DNA of 32,283 nucleotides from a virus, in IMG/VR virus record IMGVR_UViG_3300027849_000035, positions 1 through 32,283 of that record, one strand, 5' to 3'. This document shows positions 6,760-14,710 of this stretch, in pieces. How positions within the stretch are numbered: the first letter of the stretch is position 1; each line of letters opens with the position of its first letter. The notes below the pieces were generated by a model. It ran no database searches, was not told the DNA's origin, and was given only the letters and a program-made list of their open reading frames with translations. The position numbers were made by a program, and so were the translations under genes.

Positions 6760-8637
6760 TTAACCTATTGTAGCATCATCAATAATATTTCTATCTAGTT
6801 CTTGTGCTGTTGTAACTGAACTAGAAACAACGAATGCTTGAACAGGTTGTTGTGATTGACCACCTATTGCATCTGCTAATTGATTTGTTCCACTTGCCCC
6901 TACTGTATTAAATGCCGGTGGCATTGATAATGGTGCAGGTGTTGGACTACCTTTTGGTGTAGACCCCCCCCCTGTAACAGGTGGCAATTGAACACTTAAT
7001 ATCTTTTTAACGTTTGCTATTCCTGAAATACCAATAGCAGCAGCATTTGCAAATTTTAAAGCAGTTTCAAAAGGAGTTACTGTTGTAGCAGCTAGGGCAT
7101 CTGAAACACCTCTATAGGTATTAATAGTTGCAGCAGCTACTGCGAATGCTTTTCCTGCAACAGTTTCTTTTCCTGCAATATTGCTAAAGTTTTCTAATAC
7201 TGCAGCAGTTTTATCTAGGTTGTCTTTTTTAGCTTGTGCTTCTGTTTCTGCAATTTTTATTTTTGCATCAGCTATTTCTTTTGCCCTTGTAACACTTGTT
7301 TGCTCTGATTGTTCTGTAAATTGGTCTAAAGCTATTTGTGCATCTATTTTTGCTTGTGTACCTGCATTTGCATTATCTACAATGGCTTGTAACCTTACAG
7401 ATTCCTGTTCTGCTTCTAGTACATCAACTTCTTGTAATGCTAATAATCTAGCATATTCATCTTCTATCTGTTCAGCATTAAATCTTTTTTGCTCTATTGA
7501 TAGTAATGATTCACTTTCTAGTTTTGCATTTGTTAATTCTATTCCTTCTTTATCTAGTGCATTTTTATTTACCTGTTGTTCTGACCTAAATCCTGTAACT
7601 GTTGCAAGCACCCCTTGTACTTCTGCTTCTGCTTCTAATACTGCAACGTAATCTTCTGTCTTTCCTGTTAAATTAAATTGTGCTTCTGCTGATGCTTTAA
7701 CCAACTCTGCATTTTTAGTCATTTCTACTTCTTGCTTGTCTAGAATTTCAGATAATTTATTATTAGCTTCTATTCTATCTTCAATACTTGCAGTTTCATC
7801 ATCTCTAATTTGCCTTTGTAGTTCTGCTTGTCTGTCATATTGTTCTAATAGTATTCTAGATTCTGCTGCTGCTAATTGTGCAGATTTTTTTAATGCTTGG
7901 TTTGTTTTAGCAGTTTCTAATGCAGCTTCTACACTTATTTCTTTCAAGCCATTAACAACTTGCGTTCCTATTTCAGAAACTTCTGTAATTGCTTCCCCAA
8001 AATTATCTACAATGTCCCCTGCTGCACCTGCTGCAGCTTCACCAACTTCATAAAGATTTTGTTTTGTTTCTAATATTGCAACACTTAATTCTGCTATTGT
8101 TTTAGTATCACCACTTCCAAATGGTGATTTTTCCCACATTAATTGTGCTTCTTGAATTGCTAATGTAATTCCATAAAATGTAAGTTTTAAAGGTGTTAAA
8201 GCAATTGTTATAATACCACCTATTACTTTTCCCAAAGCATCAAAATTTTCTGTTGCTGATGAAACACTTTTATAAACATCAACAAAAACATTTACTACTT
8301 CATTAAATATAATTTGGGCAGTTGTAAAAATGGTATTTAAACCATCCATTACTTCTTGGTTTTCTTGTATTGCAGAAGAAACAAATTCAAATGCTTTCTG
8401 TAATAAGAATATAACACCTGTTACTTTTGCTATATTTTTAACAGAAGTGCCTACCTTCTTAATTCCTTTTGCACCATCTTCTGCAGATTTCTCTACTTTC
8501 TTTAAAGCATCAGCAGTTTTTTTATTTGCAGATTCTACATCTTTTTCTAGCTTAGAAAATTCCTTTTGAAATTCATCTAAGTTTTTAACTGCTTCTTTAT
8601 ATTTTAACTCAAATTCAATTTCTATCTTTTTCGCCAT
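6760..8637 (-). CDS. Tail tape measure protein
   Basis: 625 aa starting MAKKIEIEFELKYKEAVKN. Residues 1-75 form a Lys/Glu coiled coil, then GIKKVGTSVKNIAKVTGVIF starts a hydrophobic stretch (about 75-175, with possible membrane-like segments such as GKVIGGIITIALTPLKLTFY). Residues about 250-480 are almost pure Ala/Glu/Gln helix, then an Ala-rich region and a Pro/Gly/Ser-rich tail (SPTPAPLSMPPAF). This is the standard tape measure composition. By the usual rule of about 0.15 nm per residue the tail would be near 90-95 nm (inference). It lies at the end of the tail module, right before the head protease. Confidence 0.88.
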   Translation of the reverse strand: MAKKIEIEFELKYKEAVKNLDEFQKEFSKLEKDVESANKKTADALKKVEKSAEDGAKGIKKVGTSVKNIAKVTGVIFLLQKAFEFVSSAIQENQEVMDGLNTIFTTAQIIFNEVVNVFVDVYKSVSSATENFDALGKVIGGIITIALTPLKLTFYGITLAIQEAQLMWEKSPFGSGDTKTIAELSVAILETKQNLYEVGEAAAGAAGDIVDNFGEAITEVSEIGTQVVNGLKEISVEAALETAKTNQALKKSAQLAAAESRILLEQYDRQAELQRQIRDDETASIEDRIEANNKLSEILDKQEVEMTKNAELVKASAEAQFNLTGKTEDYVAVLEAEAEVQGVLATVTGFRSEQQVNKNALDKEGIELTNAKLESESLLSIEQKRFNAEQIEDEYARLLALQEVDVLEAEQESVRLQAIVDNANAGTQAKIDAQIALDQFTEQSEQTSVTRAKEIADAKIKIAETEAQAKKDNLDKTAAVLENFSNIAGKETVAGKAFAVAAATINTYRGVSDALAATTVTPFETALKFANAAAIGISGIANVKKILSVQLPPVTGGGSTPKGSPTPAPLSMPPAFNTVGASGTNQLADAIGGQSQQPVQAFVVSSSVTTAQELDRNIIDDATIG

Positions 8638-8767
8638 TTAATTTCTTTTTTATTTGTTTAAAGCCCTCTGAAAATGTTTCTGCTAATTTATATTTACCCT
8701 GTGCAATTCTTATATTTTCAGTTTCCCCATTCACTACCTGTAGTAAATCAATTATATTTTTTATCAT
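8615..8767 (-). CDS. Small hypothetical tail-module protein (50 aa)
   Basis: Starts MIKNIIDLLQVVNGETENIR at an ATGA overlap with the stop of the 815-aa tail gene and ends 23 nt inside the tape measure gene. Predicted helical and amphipathic. No family recognised; the start-stop coupling and position between two tail genes support it being real. Confidence 0.6.
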   Translation of the reverse strand: MIKNIIDLLQVVNGETENIRIAQGKYKLAETFSEGFKQIKKKLNGEKDRN

Positions 8768-11211
8768 AATGTTATAAATGTTATTGCTGTTGATGGTGCT
8801 GATGTATCTAATAAGACATCATAAGCAATTATAGTTACCGAATATGTTGTTCCTGTAGTTAAGCCTGTAATTGTATCTGAATAGGTTGTTTGTAATGGTT
8901 GTGCCATTGCACCACCTACAGGACTTCCATTGAATGAAACAACGTAATAAGACATCGTAATACCATCAGGTGAAACAGATGGACTCCAATTAATAGTAAC
9001 AGATGTTGCCCCTATATTAGTAGCTGTAACACCTCCCACTGTGCTAGGTGGATTCCCTGCTGTTGTTAAAGCAGATTGCACATCATTTAATAATTCAAAT
9101 TCTGTTTTCCCTGTTGTTAAGTTAGTTGTTAAAGAATTAATTTTATAGTTTTCTTGACCTAATTGTATCAAATCATTTAACTGTAAATTATAATAAATCT
9201 TCATAGGTAGGTATGCAGTTACCTTTGTAATTCTTCTACTTACATCAAATACGTTTCTAATGTATGTTCTGTATTTAGTATAAAATAAAGTATCTGTAAA
9301 AGCTAAAGGGTCTACTGCAGGTTGAAATGCTTGGTATTCATTTACCTCATTACCAAAATGAATATTAACCTTGCTTGTGCTAGACTGTAAGGCTAAAGCA
9401 TTTGATGGTATAAAATAAGTATCAATATCAGCCACATTAGTTGTTTCTGTATCTCGTATTCTTATATTAGTTGTACTTATTTGCATTATACCATAAAAAA
9501 TTAAAGGTGAACCAAAATAAGGTTCTTCATTATCATCTACAAAATAACCCCATTGAACACCTGTAGCTGCACCCCCTTGTGCATTATAAAGTCTTTCATA
9601 TTGCATATGCTCAAAAGGCAATTCTACTTTATACGACCCTGTAGGTGCATCAAATATATCACCATCTAAGCTGTATGATAATGTTCCCCAACCTAAATTG
9701 TTTTCTTGTTCAAATCTTTTAGCTAATAACGTTCCTAATCCTTTGTAGGCAAATTGAATATTTTTAAAAGGCAAAGCAACATTTACAGTTGAATTTGTTG
9801 TATCTAAATATTTATCAATATTAATTGGAATTGCAGAACCTGATGCATAATAACTATCTAAAGTTCTAACTACAATAGTTCCTGTTCCATCTACATAAGC
9901 TGTTAAATTAAACATCTTAAAAAGCCCTGTAAGAAAATCTATAACAGTCATCTTAGGCATTTGCTCACTTATGTTAAATTCCTTAAAAGCAGTTGTAATA
10001 AAAGTAGCTGCATTAGAATAAATCATTTGACCATTTGAATTAAAACCTGTGCTTCCTGTTGTCCAACTTACAGTCCATTGAATTCCACCAATAGGAAAAA
10101 CCATATTAGTAGAAGATGCAATTTGTACTGTATATGTACTATCATTCCAAGGCACTATTATTAATTGTTTATTCCCTGTTCCTGTAACTTCACCAACTAC
10201 TTGTGAGCCATTTCTAATAACCCTGATTGTGTATTGGTCTGTGGTATTTGGAGGTGTTACATTTAAAGTTAAAAACGAAATACTGTAAGGTGATTGAGCA
10301 GTTAAAGCTAATGCACCATTTGAAACATTTGATGTTAATGGTTGGCAGTTATTAGTAGGTACACAAACAGTAGTTCCTAATTCTGTTACTTGTGTGAAAT
10401 TTTGTAAAACTTGAGCAGGGCTTTCTACTGCACCTTTTTTTCTATGAAGCCATAGATACAGGTAATTAAAATCATCATTTGTTGCATCATTAAAAAAGTC
10501 ATCTGAAAAAGTTAATGTTTGACCACCTACAAAAGTTTCTGCTTGAATAGCATCTATAATAACTTGTAATTTTATAGCGTACTTAAACTGATTCCATTCA
10601 ACTCCATTTTGTTGTTGTTGCCCTGCCCCTTGGTGTGCTATATTATTAATAGTTGCTTCAGGGTCAAATACATTATGAACCCCACTATCATAAATTAATC
10701 TATTTGTATGTGTAATTAAAGGTACTATAATATCACTATCATATTTAACATTTTGCATTATATTTGTAACATCTCCAAAACTATAAATTTTATTTAATGA
10801 TTGTGGGTATTGTAATGCAGATAATTGAGTGCTTCCTAAAATATCTTTTAAGTTTACAGTATTGCCAAAAAATGTAATATTGTAAGTATGTGCTACATTG
10901 TTTTTTAACTTGACACCATTTAGTTTTATTAACCCTTCTTTAAAAGGTAAATCATTTAATTCTAAAGTTGCAGGTTGTTTATTTCTTGCATCGTATGCAA
11001 AAGTATTATCCCCACTTGATATATTAAAATTATAATAGTGCTTAAGTATCTTATTATTAACACTAGATGCAGGGATTGCAAATGTCTTTGTAAATTCAGT
11101 AAATATTTTATTGATATCTTTTACATTCTGCAAAGTTTGAGTAAGTGAAACAGTTTCATCTTTAAATAAATCTACCCTTTGACCTTCTATGTATAGTTGT
11201 AGCTTTTGCAT
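8764..11211 (-). CDS. Large tail protein with C-terminal fibronectin III domain
   Basis: 815 aa starting MQKLQLYIEGQRVDLFKDE. The N-terminal 130 residues (TEFTKTFAIPASSVNNKIL, RNKQPATLELNDLPFKEG) match the large tail/baseplate proteins that precede the tape measure in flavobacterial phages. The middle is beta-rich. The last ~95 residues are a clear fibronectin type III domain: PPSTVGGVTATNIGATSVTI, then W-SPS, YYVVSFNG, a YSDTITGLTTGTTYSVTIIA strand pair and TFITL. FN3 domains in tail proteins often bind carbohydrate on the host surface. Probably a baseplate hub or distal tail component. Its ATG lies at the end of four 10-bp tandem repeats. Confidence 0.65.
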   Translation of the reverse strand: MQKLQLYIEGQRVDLFKDETVSLTQTLQNVKDINKIFTEFTKTFAIPASSVNNKILKHYYNFNISSGDNTFAYDARNKQPATLELNDLPFKEGLIKLNGVKLKNNVAHTYNITFFGNTVNLKDILGSTQLSALQYPQSLNKIYSFGDVTNIMQNVKYDSDIIVPLITHTNRLIYDSGVHNVFDPEATINNIAHQGAGQQQQNGVEWNQFKYAIKLQVIIDAIQAETFVGGQTLTFSDDFFNDATNDDFNYLYLWLHRKKGAVESPAQVLQNFTQVTELGTTVCVPTNNCQPLTSNVSNGALALTAQSPYSISFLTLNVTPPNTTDQYTIRVIRNGSQVVGEVTGTGNKQLIIVPWNDSTYTVQIASSTNMVFPIGGIQWTVSWTTGSTGFNSNGQMIYSNAATFITTAFKEFNISEQMPKMTVIDFLTGLFKMFNLTAYVDGTGTIVVRTLDSYYASGSAIPINIDKYLDTTNSTVNVALPFKNIQFAYKGLGTLLAKRFEQENNLGWGTLSYSLDGDIFDAPTGSYKVELPFEHMQYERLYNAQGGAATGVQWGYFVDDNEEPYFGSPLIFYGIMQISTTNIRIRDTETTNVADIDTYFIPSNALALQSSTSKVNIHFGNEVNEYQAFQPAVDPLAFTDTLFYTKYRTYIRNVFDVSRRITKVTAYLPMKIYYNLQLNDLIQLGQENYKINSLTTNLTTGKTEFELLNDVQSALTTAGNPPSTVGGVTATNIGATSVTINWSPSVSPDGITMSYYVVSFNGSPVGGAMAQPLQTTYSDTITGLTTGTTYSVTIIAYDVLLDTSAPSTAITFITL

Positions 11212-11248
11212 CTATGTTATTCTATGTTACTTTATGTTACCTTATGTT
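11209..11248 (-). repeat. Four 10-bp tandem repeats at a gene junction
   Basis: On the minus strand: AACATAAGGT, AACATAAAGT, AACATAGAAT, AACATAGATG. The array begins in the last codons of the 337-aa gene, includes its stop, and ends with the ATG of the 815-aa gene. Confidence 0.85.
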
Positions 11249-12250
11249 ATTTATGTAATCAAATGCTTCTTCAAAATTCATATTGTATTCAATCAACCTG
11301 TCATTTACAGAAGTTTTAAAAGTCATTGATGAGGTTTTAACTTTTACAGGGATAACTTCTACTATATTAGTTCCTTTTTTTAACCTTTCCATCCAAACAT
11401 ATTCAGATAATAATAATTGCTCAAAGAATTCATTTGCAAATTCAGGATAATACCCTGAACTTAAAACGTGTGATTGTTTTGCTTGTGTATTAAAAACTTT
11501 ATTTGCTGCATTATTAACTGAATAAGTAGCTGAATTATCTGTAGTAGGGTACGTTATAGTGTTAGACTTATAACCTTCATTTGTTCTACCTATTGATTTC
11601 ACTTCTTTTAAAAAGAACCATAGTTCTTGTTGCGTACCAAATTTATTAATAAATATAATTTTTCTTCCTGCACCATATTTAGTGCAATCAATTCTTTTTA
11701 TGTTTATAGTTATTCCTGAAATTGTAGTACTTGTAGCACTTGTTGAGTATGTTACAGAACCGAGTGCGCCACTTGAAGAAATATCTGTTACTGTTCCACT
11801 TTTTCCTGTTGGTGTTAGTATTGTAAAAGTAGGTGGTGTTATACTATTAGTAATATTATCTTTAGCTATTAATACAGTCGGGTTTGTTCTATCACCTATA
11901 AAAGATGGGTTTACACCTTCTTCAAAAGTTCCATAAGATTCAAAACCTCTATCTGTAAATGTCGTAGCAGTACCTACTACTAAACCTGTGCCATTCAAAC
12001 CTGCATAGTTGGTTAATACTGTAACAATATCAACATACTGAGTTATAAAATTACTATCATATTCAATCCCTAAATAATCTCTAGCAAGTTCTGATATCTC
12101 AAAATTTACTGTCGTAGAAGCTGCTACGTTTTTTGTTAATGTGTACCTTAAAGTTCCACCAACTGTTACTGTACAAACAGTAGAAATCACCCCTGTAGCA
12201 GCGATTGGTTTATATTTAAATTGTGGACTTCGTAATGCTATATCTGCCAT
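11237..12250 (-). CDS. Tail-module structural protein (337 aa)
   Basis: Starts MADIALRSPQFKYKPIAATG. The first 70 residues are beta-rich with FEISELARDYLGIEYDSNF. A Thr/Ser/Gly-rich middle (about 140-180) is followed by RIDCTKYGAGRKIIFINKFG and VWMERLKKGTNIVEVIPVKV. The C-terminus is NMNFEEAFDYINNIR. I recognise this as the type of virion protein found between the gp10-like protein and the large tail gene in flavobacterial phages, but know no assigned role. Possibly distal tail or baseplate. The stop lies inside a tandem repeat array. Confidence 0.6.
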   Translation of the reverse strand: MADIALRSPQFKYKPIAATGVISTVCTVTVGGTLRYTLTKNVAASTTVNFEISELARDYLGIEYDSNFITQYVDIVTVLTNYAGLNGTGLVVGTATTFTDRGFESYGTFEEGVNPSFIGDRTNPTVLIAKDNITNSITPPTFTILTPTGKSGTVTDISSSGALGSVTYSTSATSTTISGITINIKRIDCTKYGAGRKIIFINKFGTQQELWFFLKEVKSIGRTNEGYKSNTITYPTTDNSATYSVNNAANKVFNTQAKQSHVLSSGYYPEFANEFFEQLLLSEYVWMERLKKGTNIVEVIPVKVKTSSMTFKTSVNDRLIEYNMNFEEAFDYINNIR

Positions 12251-12255
12251 TGTAT

Positions 12256-12825
12256 TTATTTTTCTGTAAAAATCATTTTAGATTCTATGTCTGCTAAAAA
12301 AGCATTTGTCATTGCTAGTTCGTATTTTTTAATTCCCTTTTCAAAAGGTTTAGAAAAGAAATAAGTTGGCGCCATACCTTGTGCATAAATACTTTTCTGC
12401 AACCAAAAGCCCATACTTCTATAACTTCCTTTTTTAAATTGACCCCCACCTTTTTGACCTTTCTTAACTCTAAATCTTATATTTTTTCTTTTTGCCCAAG
12501 ACACCAACATATCTAAAGGTGGTCTTTTAGACTTATAACTAAATTTACTTAAAGGCGCTTTTTGAATACCTTTTCTTCCTGTTTTTTGACTATCTACTAA
12601 ACTAGGGTTTGCACCCTTTACACCTTCATCAACAAATGCCCCATAGTCTTCCATCCAAAATTCTACTATTGAAGCAGTATTATCTTCAACTATTTCAAAA
12701 GATATGGAATTGTATAAAGCACCATCACCCTTGCCTGATTTAGTTAAGTTTGTTTTAGACTGTTGTACAACGTATCTTGCATAATCAGTAAGTGCTTTTT
12801 CAACCTCTACAAATTCCATTAGCAA
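12256..12825 (-). CDS. HK97 gp10-like tail/neck protein
   Basis: 189 aa. Contains LTDYARYVVQQSKTNLTKSG, LYNSISFEIVED and DYGAFVDEGVKGANPSLVD, the arrangement of HK97-gp10-like proteins (helix, RT-type tests of Y-x-F-V-D-E-G), which complete the head-tail interface. A Lys/Gly-rich insertion at about 95-130 (RKNIRFRVKKGQKGGGQFKK) is larger than usual and might bind DNA or the partner protein. Either ATG at 12825 or 12819 is possible; the second overlaps the preceding stop as TAATG. C-terminus KPFEKGIKKYELAM is typical. Confidence 0.75.
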   Translation of the reverse strand: MLMEFVEVEKALTDYARYVVQQSKTNLTKSGKGDGALYNSISFEIVEDNTASIVEFWMEDYGAFVDEGVKGANPSLVDSQKTGRKGIQKAPLSKFSYKSKRPPLDMLVSWAKRKNIRFRVKKGQKGGGQFKKGSYRSMGFWLQKSIYAQGMAPTYFFSKPFEKGIKKYELAMTNAFLADIESKMIFTEK

Positions 12826-13289
12826 ATATAAATATCGTTATAAACCTGAATATTCATTGTTGCAGTCCATCCTGCTAGTTGATTTTCAAACCTGTCATAA
12901 AATGGTTCTAAGCTAGGACTTCCGTCTAATTGATACATATCTGTATGCAGGTTACCCATTCTTAATTTTTGTATAACCTTATTTAAAACTGCTAATTGAG
13001 TATTTAAAATATCCTGCACATCATTGTTCCCTGTAAAAATATCAACTGTTTCTAGTTTTGATTGATTTACAATATCAGATGATAATATACTTATATTAAA
13101 ATCTAGCGTCTGCTCGTTTACAACTACGTTATTAACGATGATATGTGACAAAGGGAATATATCCTGCTTGTTTAAATTAATATCGCTTATATCGCCTGTG
13201 GTGACTGTATTGACATTTATATCTAATAACAGTTGAGTTTTAATTGTTTCAGTTAATTGATAAAAACCCCTTACTCCCTGATTGCTCAT
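12819..13289 (-). CDS. Tail completion/terminator-like protein
   Basis: 156 aa starting MSNQGVRGFYQLTETIKTQL. Has INVNTVTTGDISDINLNKQD, FPLSHIIVNNVVV, LDFNISILSSDIVNQSK and a C-terminal AGWTATMNIQVYNDIYIC. A mixed alpha/beta small protein of this size before the gp10-like gene fits tail terminator/completion proteins. The ATG overlaps the TGA of the -1 frame of the upstream chaperone gene (ATGA), which supports that frame being translated. Confidence 0.55.
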   Translation of the reverse strand: MSNQGVRGFYQLTETIKTQLLLDINVNTVTTGDISDINLNKQDIFPLSHIIVNNVVVNEQTLDFNISILSSDIVNQSKLETVDIFTGNNDVQDILNTQLAVLNKVIQKLRMGNLHTDMYQLDGSPSLEPFYDRFENQLAGWTATMNIQVYNDIYIC

Positions 13290-13456
13290 TTGAATTTGTT
13301 TTTAATTTGTTTTGATTCTAGTTCTGCTTTTTCTTTCATAAATTCTAAGGCATATAAGCACTTGTGTACATTTAATTTAGTGATATCTTCAATTCGTCTA
13401 ACATCGTTTTGAGCGAGTGCAGAGAAGATGCTTTGATACCATCCATATTTTCTTGA
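13286..13456 (-). CDS. Tail assembly chaperone, -1 frame extension
   Basis: The -1 frame, read after the T5 run, encodes 56 residues beginning SRKYGWYQSIFSALAQNDVR and continuing RIEDITKLNVHKCLYALEFM before a charged coiled end. The composition (Trp, Tyr, balanced charge, NVHKCLYALEFM) is much more protein-like than the zero-frame end. It resembles C-termini of chaperone-like proteins upstream of tape measures in Bacteroidota phages. It has no ATG of its own near its start. It stops at 13286, in ATGA overlap with the next gene. Expected fused product: 190 + 56 = 246 aa. Either programmed frameshifting or a one-base assembly/biological indel explains it. Confidence 0.7.
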   Translation of the reverse strand, partial: SRKYGWYQSIFSALAQNDVRRIEDITKLNVHKCLYALEFMKEKAELESKQIKNKFK

Positions 13457-14025
13457 AAAATTTGTTGCTCCATCAAGTTGTCCATTTGACTGCCCTCCAA
13501 ATAATCCATCATAGCTTTCGACAAGTCTATTCCTAAATTGTACAAAAAAAAAATTGACCCAAACACTACATCCATAGGAATTTCCTGCAAAATATCTTTT
13601 GATTCTACATCATATTCTTTAATAAGGTATTTACCACCTATTCTTTCTTTTATTGGTCTATACAAAACATTCATTGCAATTTGCATATTCTGCCAATCAC
13701 CCATATAAGTATCTAAATCTACATATTCACCTAAAGAAATTTCATCTAAACTAGGAATTATCCCATATTCAATATTGCCTAATTTAAAAGTTCTTATAAG
13801 TTGTGGTTTAGCTTCAAACATTTTGTTTAAAATTTGCACAACCTTGTCAGCATCAGCTAGTTTTAAAAGTCTAACGCTTTTTGCATCTAGGTTACAAAAT
13901 ATCTCTATCATTTTACATTGCAAAAAATACGAATCTTCGTTGCTTTCTTGTATTTTTAGAAACTTTTTATATTGCTTTAATGATATCTCTGATAAATCAC
14001 TTGGTATTGTTAGTTCAAATTTCAT
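13372..14025 (-). CDS. Tail assembly chaperone-like protein, zero frame
   Basis: 217 aa starting MKFELTIPSDLSEISLKQYK. Contains FCNLDAKSVRLLKLADADKV, PSLDEISLGEYVDLDTYMGD and IFFLYNLGIDLSKAMMDYLE. The SEISLKQYKKFLKI and ISLGEYVDLD blocks are typical of the protein just upstream of tail genes in flavobacterial phages, which I take as the tail assembly chaperone that coats the tape measure. Zero-frame end after residue 190 (NMDGIKASSLHSLKTMLDEL) looks less natural than the overlapping -1 frame. Likely slip point is the T5 run at 13456-13460 (frame 0 ATT TTT C). The start is preceded at 3 nt by CGTTATATA. Confidence 0.7.
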   Translation of the reverse strand: MKFELTIPSDLSEISLKQYKKFLKIQESNEDSYFLQCKMIEIFCNLDAKSVRLLKLADADKVVQILNKMFEAKPQLIRTFKLGNIEYGIIPSLDEISLGEYVDLDTYMGDWQNMQIAMNVLYRPIKERIGGKYLIKEYDVESKDILQEIPMDVVFGSIFFLYNLGIDLSKAMMDYLEGSQMDNLMEQQIFQENMDGIKASSLHSLKTMLDELKISLN

Positions 14026-14028
14026 ATC

Positions 14029-14037
14029 TATATAACG
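14029..14037 (-). promoter_or_regulatory. CGTTATATA start-proximal motif
   Basis: Minus-strand TACGTTATATA, ending 3 nt before the chaperone ATG at 14025, and 34 nt downstream of a terminator. Confidence 0.45.
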
Positions 14038-14071
14038 TATTTAATTGAGTTTTTTATTTAGCTAAAGTAAT

Positions 14072-14100
14072 AAAAAAAAGGCAGCCATTTCTGACTACCC
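14072..14100 (-). terminator. Rho-independent terminator before tail module
   Basis: On the minus strand GGTAGTCA, loop GAAA, TGGCTGCC (8 bp with two G-U pairs), then eight T. It separates the small genes after the terminase from the tail operon. Confidence 0.85.
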
Positions 14101-14150
14101 TTTAAACGATGTTGCGTACCCCTACATAACAACACCATATTTTTTTAATA

Positions 14151-14276
14151 CTATATCATACTTGCTTCAAAACAAGTCCCTGAACAATAACCTTTATCGG
14201 TTTCTAATGGTTCACCACATTCTGAACATTCGTATTCTTTTTGTTCGTGTGGATTTAAATAATCATCCCAAGCCAT
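14151..14276 (-). CDS. Small zinc-ribbon-like protein (41 aa)
   Basis: Starts MAWDDYLNPHEQKEYECSEC and carries CSECGEPLETDKGYCSGTCF: a CxxC pair followed by CxxxC, so a likely one-zinc ribbon. Function unknown. Preceded by a 28-aa gene 3 nt upstream; 50 nt of sequence lie between its stop and the terminator stem. Confidence 0.65.
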   Translation of the reverse strand: MAWDDYLNPHEQKEYECSECGEPLETDKGYCSGTCFEASMI

Positions 14277-14279
14277 ATG

Positions 14280-14366
14280 TTAAATATTAAAGATTAAACC
14301 TGTTATCATTCTTAGAATAAAATAACTTGGTGCTATTACTATTATTAGTGTCTGTAATTTTTTCAT
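14280..14366 (-). CDS. Small single-span membrane peptide (28 aa)
   Basis: Reads MKKLQTLIIVIAPSYFILRM and ends ITGLIFNI: one hydrophobic segment behind two Lys. Preceded at 2 nt by the AAACAGAAC motif seen before several other small genes, and stopping 3 nt before the next ATG. Short, so the evidence is the leader motif and packing. Confidence 0.5.
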   Translation of the reverse strand: MKKLQTLIIVIAPSYFILRMITGLIFNI

Positions 14367-14368
14367 CT

Positions 14369-14377
14369 GTTCTGTTT
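14369..14377 (-). promoter_or_regulatory. AAACAGAAC start-proximal motif
   Basis: Exact 9-mer on the minus strand, 2 nt before the ATG at 14366. Confidence 0.5.
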
Positions 14378-14382
14378 TAAAT

Positions 14383-14396
14383 GGGGCTTTCGCCCC
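14383..14396 (-). terminator. Hairpin between two small genes
   Basis: Perfect GGGGC-GAAA-GCCCC hairpin on the minus strand, followed by ATTTAAAACAGAAC and the ATG at 14366. No proper T-run follows, so it may be a weak terminator, an RNA stabiliser or an attenuator. Confidence 0.5.
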
Positions 14397-14403
14397 GTTG
14401 TTT

Positions 14404-14634
14404 TTAGTTTAATTCGTAATTACCTACTTCTATTCTATTGTCATTGCCATAACTAAAAGAAACATAGTTCTTTTCATTTTTAAATACATACTTAATAGAA
14501 TTTGTAGAACCACATTGAAACCAATCAGCGCGAGCTTCTTTAAGTCCTTTACTTTCTAGCATAGCCTTGAAAGACTCTAGACCGTTATTGTTATAAGTTG
14601 TAAAATCTGTGTTAAAAAAAGTGTTAAAAATCAT
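14404..14634 (-). CDS. Small hypothetical protein (76 aa)
   Basis: Starts MIFNTFFNTDFTTYNNNGLE; contains AMLESKGLKEARADWFQCGS and ends SYGNDNRIEVGNYELN. Looks like a small alpha/beta protein with host-like aromatic content. No family recognised. It has its own Bacteroidota-type promoter (14662-14691) and an AAACAGAAC motif 3 nt before the start, so it is probably expressed apart from the terminase genes. Confidence 0.65.
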   Translation of the reverse strand: MIFNTFFNTDFTTYNNNGLESFKAMLESKGLKEARADWFQCGSTNSIKYVFKNEKNYVSFSYGNDNRIEVGNYELN

Positions 14635-14637
14635 AAT

Positions 14638-14646
14638 GTTCTGTTT
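14638..14646 (-). promoter_or_regulatory. AAACAGAAC start-proximal motif
   Basis: Exact 9-mer on the minus strand, 3 nt before the ATG at 14634. Confidence 0.5.
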
Positions 14647-14661
14647 TTAATTAATGATAAA

Positions 14662-14691
14662 CAAATATATAACTATTTATTTAATAAACAA
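14662..14691 (-). promoter_or_regulatory. Bacteroidota-type promoter
   Basis: Minus strand: TTG (14689-14691), 19 nt, TATATTTG (14662-14669), matching the -33 TTG / -7 TAnnTTTG consensus. The upstream block AAGTTATTAAATTTATTG is shared exactly with the promoter at 21377-21406. Confidence 0.75.
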
Positions 14692-14710
14692 TAAATTTAA
14701 TAACTTTTTT

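Noticed and set aside
7181-8569. Long plus-strand open frames opposite the tape measure gene
   Set aside because: They are Ser/Ala/Cys-rich mirrors of an Ala/Glu-rich coiled-coil gene on the other strand and have no credible domains.
12823-12830. TATATTTG promoter element before the gp10-like gene
   Set aside because: It is inside the coding end of the preceding gene, lacks the -33 element and the shared upstream block.
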